Shown: one piece after another, positions 37,619-44,211 of the stretch
Position numbering within the stretch: the first letter of the stretch is position 1
Layout of the letters: each line of letters starts with the position of its first letter
Source: Branchiostoma belcheri
Lineage: Eukaryota > Chordata > Leptocardii > Amphioxiformes > Branchiostomatidae
Length of the DNA stretch: 64,000 nt
Assembly: GCF_001625305.1 (NCBI RefSeq)
Contig: NW_017803977.1
Location: forward strand, 1 to 64,000
Direction of reading: 5' to 3'
Notes under the pieces: model-generated
What the model was told of the DNA's origin: nothing
Databases searched by the model: none
The model's input: the letters and a program-made list of their open reading frames with translations, nothing else
Position numbers and translations under genes: made by a program

Positions 37619-40600
37619 ACACACACAGAGAGAGAGAGAGAGAGGGAGACACACACACACACACACACAAACACAAACACAGACAGAAAAATACCTCGGA
37701 GTCCATTTTTCATGGAGGTAACAAGTCGTTTGATGCAATATAGCCAACTGCCGCCGCGCCACGTATCTGCGAAGTTTGTGTATTACCGATTGACGGATAT
37801 ACGAGGGGTGATCCAAAAGTTCTCGGCCTCTCCCAAAAAACGTGATGGCAGAAAATTTTTATTACACTATTTTTTAACATAGTCTCCTCTAACTTCAATG
37901 CACTTGGTCCAGTGATGTTCCAGCTTTCCTTTCCCTTGTGGAAGAATATTTCGTCTGAAGCCCTTAAAAATACCTAAACCACATCAATGATGACATCATT
38001 ACCATGATAACGTTGACCACGTAAGTGAACTTGAGTTTAGGAAACAGGTAGAAGGCCCACGGTGCTAGGTCAGGTGACTAGGAAGAGTGGGGTAAGACTT
38101 CAAAGCCAAATTCGTTTGCTGCTGTCACTGACCCCTGTGCTGTCTGGACAGGTGCATTGACAGCACGTCAACTCGGAGCTTTTCTCCCCCTTTCTCTGTG
38201 ATTGTTGCCCTCAAATGCCGCAATTCTGGTGCACAGTACACCCCATTGATGGTTTGACCCTTTTGCAGGGAGTCAATAATGATTACCCCCTCACTGTCTC
38301 AGAAAACAGAGGCAAAAACCTTTTCAACGGGTAAAACTCGCTTGGGATGCTGGGAACCGTTCTTCATCAATTATTTGCTCGGCTGTTTTGATTCGGGGTG
38401 AAAGTGGTGAACCCATGTCTCATATTGGGTGACAAATCGTTTGAGTGAGTTGCCTTGATGGACTGAATTCGTTCCTTGAAATGCCCAGCCTGTTTAACGT
38501 CTGATGTTCAGACAACATTCTAGACGACATCATGCAGACAGGTTGCTCATCCCCAGGATGTCTGACAAAACATTGGGAACTGTACCACAAGTCAGGCCAA
38601 AGACCCTGCTACACGTTGGACAGTCTCACATCTGTCATTTACTACCATGTGATGGATGGCCTCAACTAGATTGTCCATGGTGCTGATTTATGGCATCCTG
38701 ACATATGTTCATCTTTTGTGCTCTCCTTGACGCGCTTAGAGCTAGCAACCCACTTCTTTGTGGTTAAAAAAGATTGTGTGTCATCACCAAGTGACTTGAT
38801 CATGTCTTTATGGATTTCCCTAGGAGACATAGCTTTTTATCGATACACTTGATCACAGAACACACTTCTGTTACGGCCATTTTGTGATTTTGCCCTCACC
38901 CGCCCCATTTTCATGGGGCGTCACGTGCTAATTAATGAATATAAAAATTTGCATTTTTGTGGGCAGTGATGTAAGACGTCATAGTATACAGTTATACCAA
39001 AGAATACGCGTTTGACCTCTATTTTCTAGGTGAGGCCAAGAACTTTTGGATCACCCCTCGTACATATACGGATATTAGGTGCAAATAAGTCAATTAGATG
39101 GTATGTATAAAGTGTTTGCCAATTATATATGCAGTGGCGAGCTCACCGTCACAATTGGACCCGGTCCATCCCTCCGGACAACGACATGAGCCGACGGGAG
39201 ATTTGTTGCCCCATTGAGACGACAAATAGCAAATTCCAGGGCTACAATCTACAGGGCAGCCTTCATCAAGGCCAAAGAAGGAATTGAAGAAGTTTTGGGT
39301 TAATTTTAGCAATAGTAAAATTGTAGCCTGGATCACGGTTGGATTGTAAAATAATACTTTTCTTATTTTCTTAGTTCTATCTGGTTGTTAACTCCATGTA
39401 AAGTCAATTCATGTAAACATTTCTAATAACACAGAAAGACATATCAATTCAAGTTCATTCTTTCCTTATTGTGCTATTGAATGATATGGAGCGGTGTATA
39501 ATGCTGATATGTGTATAAATTTTATACACTTATTAATAATAACTAACTTCTATATGTTTATTAGTTTGTCGTGTATATGGAAAATATTTTACTCATTAGA
39601 ATTTACAATGCATTAACTAGATAGATAACTAGGCGATATATCCTTGTTGTGTATTAAACAGCTAGCTAAAATCTTTGTCAGAATAGTGTTTTTAAATCGA
39701 GTTTGAGCCCCGCTCATATTATGATTCCGATGGATACCACAAGACCGTTACATTGTTAAAACACTTATCAATTTCGTATTTAGTACTTGTATGACATGAT
39801 TTTAATTATATATATATAATGTGCATTCCTTAGGAATCACTTATGCTCCAATCGAAACGTTGTTTTGATATGGAAGTGAATACCTGTTTGACACTGGTTC
39901 GTTTGACACTAGTAGTGAGAGGAAAATATCTATTTATAACAGTTTATTACCTAAGACAATTACTGTTTTACAGGTAAAAGGAACATCCAAAATTGTGACT
40001 TACCCCCAATCCAACTACCGGTAGTGATAGTGGTAGCGGCAGTAGTCCAAATGACGTTGGTCGTTGTCGTTGGTCTAAAGGTGGTTTTTACCGTTCCTTG
40101 TCTAGGTAGCCCTGCAAAGTCTGTGCTGCTTTCGAAGGTCCCTTCGCCTTTGGCCATCAAATAAAAACGCTGATGTAAAATATAGTGTTTATGCATGAAT
40201 TTGAAGTAACCGATACTATAATGGCTTTTATCTAGAGAAACATAATGCAAAGGTAGGGCCTACTTCTGGCCCTAAATTAAGTCTGTTGTGTTGACTTTAC
40301 CTTTGGTGCAAACTAGAATAGAGAGCAAGAGGGGTGGGGTCGTTCGTTTTTCGGACAACTCTCTAAGAAATCTTAATCCCTCAACATGTGTAATAACCGA
40401 TGTACATCCACGGTAAATCACAAAATTATTTTTTTGCAAATCATATACGGTGTAGTGGTTATGAGAGGGTTTACGCACTTTAATTCAAAATCTTTAGTTA
40501 AAAAAATGAGTAACATTGCTCGTGACCTAACCATATGGTAATTTTTGGACTTTTCGCAATGCCCTTGACAAATGACAAAACAGAACAATTTATCATATGA

Positions 40601-40899
40601 TATAGATGGCATATCATAAGAAATGTTAAAAACCATAAAAAGTCTTAAAAAGAAGAAAGTATCCTTGTACTGTTGTGGTTGTATTGTGCAGCAAACCAAG
40701 TTCTGTTCGGAAGCATTTGAGTATAGAAGGAAGCCAGAAGTGCATTGCCCTAATATTAATGAAACAAGTATAAATTTAAGCAAGAAAATATGAAAGCTTT
40801 TAAGCCATTTACAAAGGAACCGGAGCTTTGACGTCTGTACAAACCTACTGCCAACGCAGGGAAGGCCACTAGAGCCGCAACCAGGAGAGCCACCCACAT
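5279..40899 (-). CDS. Secreted EGF/sushi/thrombospondin-C protein (28 exons)
   Basis: Coding exons on the minus strand, 5' to 3': 40899-40849, 40169-40004, 39260-39147, 35275-35165, 26483-26364, 25362-25240, 24386-24273, 24120-23998, 23865-23743, 23639-23526, 22856-22638, 18701-18192, 14500-14336, 14212-14148, 13885-13775, 12928-12821, 12495-12336, 11945-11827, 10987-10935, 10825-10740, 10463-10368, 10248-10076, 9807-9759, 9618-9446, 8906-8832, 8459-8362, 5803-5664, 5298-5279. All have AG/GT borders and the phases agree at every junction, giving 3579 nt (1192 residues plus TAA). Domain order: signal peptide 1-17, Thr-rich 18-72, EGF-like x8 (73-386), sushi-like 387-459, unknown domain 460-629, GCC2/GCC3 630-684, TSP type 3 repeats about 707-980, TSP C-terminal domain to 1192. 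Known of the family: calcium-binding extracellular-matrix proteins; this layout lacks the laminin-G and coiled-coil N-terminus of canonical thrombospondins and fits the sushi-thrombospondin class. Cell role is inferred as secreted matrix protein. An AATAAA lies at 5085-5080. Confidence 0.88.
5332..5540 (+). mobile_element. tRNA-derived SINE, older copy
   Basis: TAGTGTGGCGTAACGGTAGT and TTTTTCGAATCCTGC resemble boxes A and B, followed by GCCCTTGGAAACTACACTTT and CCACGACTTTCCTTACTTCG, the SINE body seen at 31080. Only 34 bases separate it from the last coding exon (5298-5279), on its 5' side in the host gene's reading direction. Confidence 0.65.
6300..7770 (+). mobile_element. CR1/L2-like LINE, RT and 3' end
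   Basis: A 423-codon open frame (6313-7584) holds a reverse transcriptase C-terminal part: [50 protein letters not shown], and the catalytic box MYADDTSAY, then [10 protein letters not shown]. The endonuclease half is missing, so it is 5'-truncated. The 3' end is near 7765 (ACCAATAAAACCAATGACG). It lies in the intron 8362-5803 against the host gene. The long frame without stops indicates a recent insertion. Confidence 0.88.
9186..9426. mobile_element. 241-base MITE, relative of the one at 52140
   Basis: Ends AATGTTGAAATTTATTCC and GGAATAAAGTTCAACATT are inverted. Its right end lies within about 20 bases of the exon border at 9446. Confidence 0.65.
10076..14212 (-). CDS. Exons 14-22: thrombospondin type 3 calcium repeats
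   Basis: Nine exons (14212-14148, 13885-13775, 12928-12821, 12495-12336, 11945-11827, 10987-10935, 10825-10740, 10463-10368, 10248-10076). The first two give a partial EGF-like lead-in ending [12 protein letters not shown], the standard thrombospondin entry into type 3 repeats. Then follow DNCP...[12 protein letters not shown] units, e.g. [29 protein letters not shown] and [16 protein letters not shown]. These wrap calcium ions in thrombospondins. Exon 21 (10463-10368) encodes a run of seven Asp from a GAY trinucleotide tract. One unit in exon 19 ([14 protein letters not shown]) has lost some Asp ligands compared with its neighbours. Confidence 0.9.
11290..11640 (-). mobile_element. Repeat family X fragment, reversed
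   Basis: Reverse strand reads CGTGTTTCTTCTTCTTCTCC, TAAATAGATTCAACTTTGTC, GACTTGAAATTTGGTATGG, matching the 5' parts of the family X copies. Intron between exons 18 and 19. Confidence 0.55.
13170..13744. mobile_element. 575-base MITE, sister of the one at 2487
   Basis: Starts GGCCGTGTCTACGTGAAGTC and ends TTCACATAAACACGGCC, with AAA at 13167-13169 and 13745-13747. It lies in the intron between exons 15 and 16. It contains a short internal duplication of the phrase GCGTCTGAACxCAATG. Confidence 0.88.
14336..14500 (-). CDS. Exon 13: GCC2/GCC3 ephrin-receptor-like Cys module
   Basis: A phase 1-1 exon of 55 codons: [18 protein letters not shown], then [18 protein letters not shown], ending EEAQCM. 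This is the CPPGT...C..CPxGxYQ...C..CP signature shared by SVEP1, SCUBE and ephrin receptors. A second copy that is nearly identical in exon and intron lies at 16823-16659; either or both could be spliced, since both are phase 1-1. Confidence 0.82.
14706..14925. repeat. Array of ATCTCAAGAT / ATCTTGAGAT words
   Basis: About ten copies of the near-palindromic 10-mer (ATCTCAAGAT or its complement) at irregular 20-25 base spacing. Begins exactly where the 430-base duplication stops. Confidence 0.7.
14935..16040 (+). repeat. Family A repeat (copy 1), interrupted
   Basis: Two stretches of family A body (CAAGCCGCTAGGGGGCCC near 15493; AAAGCCGCCAGGGGGCCC near 15848) around the LINE fragment 15543-15780, then CAGACAGACAAACAGACAAA and a terminal hairpin ACCTTCG-AGG-CGAAGGT, AATTA. 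Confidence 0.6.
15543..15780 (-). mobile_element. Short LINE 3' fragment with (TGAG)n tail
   Basis: Minus frame 15744-15553 encodes [19 protein letters not shown] and [18 protein letters not shown], a LINE C-terminal motif, then a CTCA/TGAG microsatellite tail at 15543-15560. It interrupts a family A repeat between AAGAGCT and ACTTCGTGACCCTAGC. Confidence 0.7.
16131..16349 (+). pseudogene. Isolated plus-strand sushi-like exon (paralogue of exon 11)
   Basis: A 219-base exon with AG and GTATGG borders in phase 1-1, the same size as 22856-22638 and about 90% identical in protein ([13 protein letters not shown] here against [13 protein letters not shown]). Intron sequence just after the donor also matches. 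It sits in inverse orientation in an intron of the minus-strand gene with no partner exons on the plus strand nearby, beside an N gap. It may be a stranded exon copy, or part of a paralogous contig inserted at the wrong place. Confidence 0.65.
16574..16593. other. Assembly gap (20 N)
   Basis: The right-hand contig starts with sequence already present at about 14271-14705, so the contig order or merging here is doubtful. Confidence 0.97.
16659..16823 (-). CDS. Second copy of the GCC2/GCC3 exon
   Basis: Same 55 codons and splice sites as 14500-14336. Shared sequence covers about 430 bases (16594-17034 and about 14271-14705) with only single-base differences, and starts right at the N gap 16574-16593. 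If real, the protein would have two identical modules (about 1247 residues in total). More likely it is one locus represented twice because contigs were not merged. Confidence 0.5.
17199..17936. mobile_element. Foldback element with ~270-base arms
   Basis: Left arm from CGCCAAAAAAACCGTAACTC and right arm to its complement ending GCTTTTTGGCG; arms share GAGACCAGAGGGGAAATGCA, TATTGATTGATATGCAAATA and other blocks in inverse order. The loop is about 200 bases. Each arm holds a hairpin ending GAAACGTC (see findings). In the intron between exons 12 and 13. Confidence 0.75.
18192..18701 (-). CDS. Exon 12: unrecognised ~170-residue domain
   Basis: One large phase 1-1 exon of 170 codons, much longer than its neighbours. 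It starts [17 protein letters not shown] and ends FEAYC; Cys are few (NTDC, VEVECGG, DLNC, AYC). The stretch [14 protein letters not shown] and [15 protein letters not shown] suggest a beta-rich globular fold. I do not recognise the family. Its place between sushi and GCC2/GCC3 modules recalls SVEP1-like proteins, but that is position only. It could be a lineage-specific adhesion module. Confidence 0.72.
18702..19619. other. Intron 11 sequence, unannotated
   Basis: No coding signal or recognised repeat; one C run near 19484. Confidence 0.5.
19620..22092 (+). mobile_element. Repeat family X, copy 1 (Helitron-like, 3'-truncated)
   Basis: Starts with a hairpin (TTTCACTCCATAC...GTATGAAGTGAAA), then a pyrimidine run CTTCTTCTCCTTCTCC, TTTAAATTGATTCAAC, a long body, a tRNA-like head at about 21047-21125, an (ATTTTTAACA)n run and an AATAAA-containing tail. 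Matches copy 2 at 27083 over its length. The right part joins a family A repeat near 22092. Confidence 0.65.
22093..22550 (+). repeat. Family A repeat (copy 2) with 3' hairpin
   Basis: Body contains CAAGCCGCTAGGGAGCC and GTCCAGATCGCGAGATATCA, an ACAGACAGACTG run and a terminal hairpin CCTATGACATGTCATGGAGG then TAA. Other copies: 14935-16040, 36040-36650 (split), 37140-37725, 41715-41860, 54880-55480 (reverse). Confidence 0.65.
22638..22856 (-). CDS. Exon 11: sushi (CCP)-like module
   Basis: A phase 1-1 exon of 73 codons. It begins [16 protein letters not shown], has FCTVYC in the middle, then [10 protein letters not shown], and ends SPWPDCT. The C...PxNGxxxC...GxxCxxxC...YxCxxxGxW...PxC layout is that of sushi/complement-control modules of the SVEP1 kind. 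A plus-strand paralogue of the same exon lies at 16131-16349. Confidence 0.8.
23526..23639 (-). CDS. Exon 10: EGF-like domain 8
   Basis: A phase 1-1 exon of 38 codons: [18 protein letters not shown]...[14 protein letters not shown], an EGF with Notch-type spacing. Last EGF before the sushi-like module. Donor GTATTA. Confidence 0.86.
23743..23865 (-). CDS. Exon 9: calcium-binding EGF domain 7
   Basis: A phase 1-1 exon of 41 codons: [16 protein letters not shown]...[18 protein letters not shown]. Same length and layout as exon 8. Donor GTAGGT. Confidence 0.86.
23998..24120 (-). CDS. Exon 8: calcium-binding EGF domain 6
   Basis: A phase 1-1 exon of 41 codons: [16 protein letters not shown]...[18 protein letters not shown]. 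Fibrillin/SCUBE-like calcium-binding EGF spacing. It is closely related to the following exon, suggesting an older duplication. Confidence 0.87.
24273..24386 (-). CDS. Exon 7: EGF-like domain 5
   Basis: A phase 1-1 exon of 38 codons: [18 protein letters not shown]...[14 protein letters not shown], a Notch-type EGF with calcium-binding start. Donor is GTCGGT, weaker than its neighbours but in phase. Confidence 0.87.
25240..25362 (-). CDS. Exon 6: calcium-binding EGF domain 4
   Basis: A phase 1-1 exon of 41 codons, [16 protein letters not shown]...[16 protein letters not shown], a calcium-binding EGF. Its first ~95 bases are almost identical to exon 5, while the last ~30 differ, so the duplicates have diverged or been converted unevenly. 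Confidence 0.87.
25410..25917 (+). mobile_element. Repeat family X, short derivative
   Basis: Begins with a different 5' hairpin (CCACACCACGTGTGGTG), keeps the pyrimidine run and TTTAAATGGATTCAA, and ends with GCATTTGCTCCAAAGCAAAT, nine bases, CTAG at 25914-25917, T. Same terminus as copy 2, with an internal deletion. Confidence 0.6.
26364..26483 (-). CDS. Exon 5: calcium-binding EGF domain 3
   Basis: A phase 1-1 exon of 40 codons starting [16 protein letters not shown] and ending [15 protein letters not shown]. The DxNEC start and the Asn in CxNTxGSYxC are the calcium-binding EGF consensus. Nearly identical in DNA to exon 6 (25362-25240), including the first ~30 bases of the upstream intron, so the two are a recent exon duplication. 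Confidence 0.87.
28207..28285 (+). repeat. tRNA-like head inside repeat family X
   Basis: GTTAGCTCGGTTGGTAACGC resembles a tRNA D-arm (box A) and GAGTTCGAACCCC a T-arm (box B). No convincing acceptor stem, so not called a tRNA gene. A degenerate twin is at 21047-21125. Confidence 0.5.
28799..29553 (+). mobile_element. 5'-truncated LINE with 14-base target duplication
   Basis: Encodes a C-terminal LINE segment (frame to 29380) with [20 protein letters not shown] and [20 protein letters not shown], and ends in a (AATAA)n-type tail. It is flanked by ATATGTATAGCTTA at 28785-28798 and 29554-29567. The paralogous repeat at about 21690-21720 has the empty site. A clean, young insertion into repeat family X copy 2. 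Confidence 0.85.
30978..31245 (+). mobile_element. tRNA-derived SINE
   Basis: Box A-like TGACGTAGTGGTAGATCA and box B GGTTCGATCC (31030-31041) make an RNA polymerase III promoter. The body CCCTTGGGAAAGGCACTTTA, CACGACTTTACTCACT follows, then GGCAGCCGCACAG. The same body occurs at 5332-5510. In the intron between exons 4 and 5. Confidence 0.75.
31246..33824. other. Intron 4 sequence, mostly unrecognised
   Basis: Contains two short (AGAAG)n tracts (32517-32535, 33484-33510) preceded by TGTTTGGAAC and followed by GTAAAAACA, which resemble reversed family X ends. A paired phrase TGCTTGATATAA recurs at 31767 and 31873. No gene found. Confidence 0.45.
33825..34748. mobile_element. Foldback element with ~390-base arms
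   Basis: Arms 33825-34218 and 34368-34748 are nearly perfect inverted repeats, beginning TTAAAG and ending CTTTAA. The 149-base centre (34219-34367) starts with a second copy of the element's own terminal sequence (TTCACAACCCGCCGTACGTG). Rich in CGTACG/ACGT words. No coding capacity. Confidence 0.85.
35165..35275 (-). CDS. Exon 4: EGF-like domain 2
   Basis: A phase 1-1 exon of 37 codons encoding [16 protein letters not shown]...[12 protein letters not shown], a six-Cys EGF fold with the GWTG hallmark. The introns on both sides (3.9 kb to exon 3, 8.7 kb to exon 5) are filled by a mariner copy, MITEs, a foldback element, a SINE and repeat family X. Confidence 0.82.
35344..35932. mobile_element. 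MITE family B, 589 bases, TAA target duplication
   Basis: Ends carry GCTTCGGTCCCAATTG and its complement; TAA at 35341-35343 and 35933-35935. A 3-base TWA target is typical of PIF/Harbinger elements (family inference). It is GC-rich (CCCGGGCTGTTTT, CGCGGGACACCC). Related, less complete copies are at 58733-59519 and 59961-60180. Confidence 0.75.
36065..36459. mobile_element. 395-base MITE with TTA target duplication
   Basis: Inverted ends GGCCACACTGACTTAATTTT and its complement (about 34 bases in all), TTA at 36062-36064 and 36460-36462. It splits a family A repeat exactly between GATCGCGAG and AAAACCGG. Harbinger-like by target site. Confidence 0.83.
36465..36650 (+). repeat. Family A repeat (copy 3), right part
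   Basis: Continues AAAACCGGATGTTGCGCTGC after the MITE at 36065-36459 and ends CCTCCATGACATGTCATTG. The left part (ATGTCCAGATCGCGAG) is at 36045-36061. Confidence 0.6.
37140..37725 (+). repeat. Family A repeat (copy 4) with a large (CA)n tract
   Basis: Body with TAGGGGTACAAAATCT and CAGTACCGAGGTCAGCC, then a microsatellite (AGAC)n/(AC)n/(AG)n at 37548-37685 and the terminal hairpin region ATACCTCGGAGTCCAT...CATGGAGGTAAC. The microsatellite is the expanded CAGA run found before the 3' hairpin in all copies. Confidence 0.65.
37802..39060 (-). mobile_element. Mariner DNA transposon, full length, inactive
   Basis: Terminal inverted repeats CGAGGGGTGATCCAAAAGTT at 37802 and its complement ending at 39060, with TA on both sides (37800-37801, 39061-39062); 1259 bases is normal mariner length. 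The minus strand encodes transposase remnants: [20 protein letters not shown] after a Trp-to-stop change (TGG to TGA), and an SPDLAP-like motif near 38080. Several stops and frame changes. It lies in the intron between EGF exons 3 and 4. Confidence 0.92.
39147..39260 (-). CDS. Exon 3: EGF-like domain 1
   Basis: One symmetrical phase 1-1 exon of 38 codons with six Cys in EGF order: [11 protein letters not shown], then [13 protein letters not shown]. The spacing and the C-x-C-x5-G-W-x-G-x2-C end are typical of EGF/laminin-type folds. It lacks the DxNE start of calcium-binding EGFs. First of eight tandem EGF exons of this gene. Confidence 0.82.
39270..39995. other. Intron 2 sequence, unannotated
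   Basis: AT-rich; no repeat or coding signal seen. Confidence 0.45.
40004..40169 (-). CDS. Exon 2: Thr-rich linker
   Basis: Fifty-five codons with a run rich in Thr ([19 protein letters not shown]), a likely O-glycosylated spacer between the signal peptide and the first EGF-like domain. Acceptor ...ACATCAG, donor GTAAGT. It enters in phase 0 and leaves in phase 1, the phase used by all the EGF exons, so it adapts the signal exon to the EGF cassette series. Function beyond a spacer is inference. Confidence 0.7.
40849..40899 (-). CDS. Exon 1: start codon and signal peptide
   Basis: ATG at 40899-40897 opens 17 codons, [17 protein letters not shown], a short hydrophobic signal peptide, then a GTAGGT donor in phase 0. 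The next exon (40169-40004) reads in frame from phase 0, and all later exons follow, which supports this as the true start. It also argues that the thrombospondin gene is separate from the MACPF exons upstream. No clear TATA box was seen before it. Confidence 0.8.
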
Positions 40900-42202
40900 C
40901 TTATGAACCGTCCGTTGAGTGAGGACTTTGTAATATGTATGATCATTGTAATTGCATATTTTGGTCTATAGCCTAGAAGGGTGTGTTGCAAGGTCATGTG
41001 AACCACACAGCTGGTGAATGTGGACTGGGGCAGAAAAGCGGTGAACTAATATTGGTTATCCGTGATAAGTTTCATCAGGTTGGTAAGTCACTGAGTAAAG
41101 AGACTCTTTTTGCACAACCAAGTCTTTTACTCAGCCGACGTTTCGGTAGCCGTCTGTCACCTTCCTCAGGGTAGTTGCCTTCGACAGAAGGCTATGGAAT
41201 CGTTTTTGCACTGTTTTGCAGATTATGCACGATAAAGTTTGAAGGCATGGTCCGTGGTTCACGATTTTTGGCAGGCAGGTTGTCTTAGTGACGGGCATTG
41301 TGATGGCCAGAAATGGGCTTCGGGAGGGGGGGTTCTTACGTGACTGGAGCTGACCTTTTGTGTTTGCGTTTTTTGTTGTTCGTCGAATAACTCGGGAATC
41401 CTTAAGTAGTTGTCTATGGTTTTCAGTGGGCAAGTCGCCCTTGAGAATACGGAGGTCAAGTTCTGATATGGACCTCGTGGGGGTTCCCATGTCATTGAAT
41501 TTGACCTTTTGTGGTGGTCTTTATTGTTGTTAGCGGGATAATTCGTGAATCTGCAAATGGATGTTCACGATTTTTGCTGAGCAAGTTACCGTTGACGATA
41601 GGAAGATCAAGTTCAGAAAGGGGCGTCGTGGGAGGTCCGTACGTTACTGCAGTAACACTGGTCACTTTAAATTTGGAAAAGACACCAGCAACCCCAAGTA
41701 TGAAATTCCAGGCAGTTAGCAGTTAGCAGCTGCAGTACCACAACAAGCCGCTAGGGGGTCCAAAGTCTAATCAATTCTAGGTCTCATCAAGACCTACCCA
41801 CCTACCAAATATCAAGATAATCCACCTAAGCTTTCTCAAGTTATGCTGTTGACAGACGATAGGCTATCAAAAACTCATCTGTAAATCCTCAAATACACAA
41901 AAGGTAAAATCCCCAAGCCATCGCTAATACACGCAGCTAATAGCAGGTAACAAGATCACAAGTTTTTAAAGGCCAATAACAGGTCAAACCATGAAAAATG
42001 TCAGACTTTTTGGCCATATTTTAAAAATATACATTCTTCTGTCCTTCTTACCAGAAAACTGGGCCTTTCTGAGCAAAATTTGCCCAGGAAAAAAATTATC
42101 TAAAAAAGAAGTCCCAAATTTAAGCGCCCTCTACGGACGTGACCTGAACTGCAGCCGACTCACCCGGAAAGCCAGTTGCGTAATATGGCGCATTTATTGG
42201 TT
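40900..42202. other. 5' flank of the thrombospondin-like gene
   Basis: Holds the presumed promoter, which shows no clear TATA or initiator, then a hairpin-bearing repeat at about 41070-41200, diverged twin phrases at 41330-41640 (GTTCGTCGAATAACTCGGGA versus TAGCGGGATAATTCGTGAAT) and a family A fragment. No gene found. Confidence 0.45.
41715..41860 (+). repeat. Family A repeat fragment (copy 5)
   Basis: CAAGCCGCTAGGGGGTCCAA, TCAAGACCTACCCACCTACC, TCAAGTTATGCTGTTGACAG; no terminal hairpin retained. Confidence 0.55.
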
Positions 42203-44205
42203 TATTGTTTCAATTGAAAGCAATACACTAAAATACATTGCAGCAACTTGTACATAGTACAAGTCGCTGAATTATGCATATTAGGCAGTTACAAGAAATG
42301 AATAAAACACTTAATAAAATCTATAGAAACTACTATACATTGCAAAATGATTAAAATAATTAGACAATAATTATAATAAAAATTACCACACACTGATAGG
42401 TTACCTGACGTTGTTCAGAAGTGCAGTGAAGTATGGAATGGGGCTGTTTTTATATCTGTTGGATCTTGCCATCGGAATACAGAGCTGATTATTGCCCTTT
42501 AAATTTCTGTTGTGAACATCTTTCCGTAGCGGGGGCAACCAGTTTCTAAACGTCGGCGAATTCAACAGAGATTTGGCAAATTTAAGGCTTAGCGATTCTC
42601 GTCTAGTTTTCAAGGTACAGAGGCCAAAATGGGAAAGGGCTTCATCATAACATGAGTATTGAGGGCCTAAAATTATTCTTAGCGCACGTTTCTGTATTCG
42701 TTCTAATTTATCGGATTGTTGATGTATTATATTGGCATTCCATACAGGGGCAGCATATTCAACGGTTGGTCGTATATATAATAAATAGATTTCGCAAAGG
42801 TCGTTGATGGGAAGGCCGAAACGTTTTAATTTCTTTAACCAGTAGAGTCGTGAGCTTGCTTTTGTCGTAATGACCTCTACGTGCTTATCCCATTTCATAT
42901 CCGCTGTCAACCACAGTCCAAGTATGCATGCCACTTCTGTATGCTCAAGGACTTTACCATTAAGAAGGATATCGGGGGGAGGAGGAGGGTCGTTAATAAA
43001 AGTGATGTTCATTATTTTGCACTTATCTTCATTTAGTGACATATGATTTTCTGACGACCACATTTCAAGTTGATTAACCGATGTTTGCATCGAGGTTGGT
43101 ACACTTAATAATCTGCTTTCCTTTAAAGTCAGATCATCTACGTATTTCCATCCATCCACAAAAGATTCCGTTGCCTCATTTACAAATACTAAAAAGAGAA
43201 CAGGCCCTAATTTGGTTCCCTGAGGAACTCCTGATGAAATTCTCTCCCAACCAGAAGTTGCGCCTCTGTACCGAACACACTGTGTACGTTCACTGAGAAA
43301 ATCACTTATCCATGGTACAATAGAAGTACGTACACCACAAGTTAACAGTTTATGGATTAATACTGTATGATCAATTTTATCAAATGCCTTGCTAAAATCT
43401 GTTAACAGGACAGTCTGGATAGTTTTAGGGGTGTCGAAACCAAGAAGTATTGAGTCAACCAAACTAGTGAGGTAGTGAACAGATGATCGCCCCCTTCTAC
43501 TGCCATATTGGTTAGGGTCAAGAACGTCGCTTATGTCAAGAAGGATCCATTTTGTGATAAAAGATTCAAACGTTTTTATCAAGATAGAAGTGAGTGATAT
43601 GGGACGCAGATTTTCGACTGTTGCAGGACTTTTCTTTGGAATGGGTGAAATTATGGCTTCTTTCCACTGTTTGGGTATTCGTCCCTCATCCAAAGAGCAG
43701 TTGAAAATATGTGCCAATATATCACTCAATTCAACGGCAAAGGTTTTGACAATCTTGGGGGACAGATTATCGGGACCACAGCTTTTTCTTGCATCAATGC
43801 GTTTTAAAATTTCGTAGACCTCCCAGGAATGTACTTGTGGTGGTCTGGAAGGAGAAGGTAAGTAAGATGGCAATGATTCAGGATCTAAACATGGAAGTTG
43901 GTTAACGATGTCTGAAAAGTGACGATTGATCACATCAGCAATCTCCTTGTCCGTTAAAGACGTAGCGCTGGGGACAGAAACTGATAAGCTACGCCGAAAA
44001 TTTAGTATATTTCGTAGATGCGTGTGCCACTTAGCTGGGTTCTCCTTCTTAAGCACCTGAATCTTACGCAAATAATGTCTTTTCTTTGCCTTCACACACA
44101 AGCGATTCACATTGTTTCTAAGCTTTCTATACAATGGCATATTTCCAGAGTGAAAAGCCCGCTGTCGCTTCTTGATAACAGCTTTAATTTGGGGAGTAAT
44201 CCATT
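42203..44205 (-). mobile_element. CR1-like LINE, minus copy with intact RT frame
   Basis: A 579-codon frame (44140-42401) encodes most of the reverse transcriptase: NLRPISLTSILIKTFESF, LLTDFSKAFDKIDHTVL, SSGVPQGTKLGPVLFLVF, the YVDD box in WKYVDDLTLKES, and PTVEYAAPVWNAN. No endonuclease in this orientation, so the copy is 5'-truncated. The 3' untranslated part ends with a hairpin (GACTTGTACTATGTACAAGTC) near 42245-42275. It is about 98% identical to the inverted copy at 48.3-50.3 kb. Confidence 0.88.
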
Positions 44206-44211
44206 CGCAGA

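Noticed and set aside
37430-37882. Open frames over 37.5-37.9 kb on both strands, rich in HTHT or VCVC
   Set aside because: They are translations of the (CA)n/(GA)n microsatellite inside a family A repeat.
40418-40897. 159-codon minus-strand frame starting [11 protein letters not shown]
   Set aside because: It is a shifted reading of the signal-peptide exon ([10 protein letters not shown]) and runs into intron sequence.
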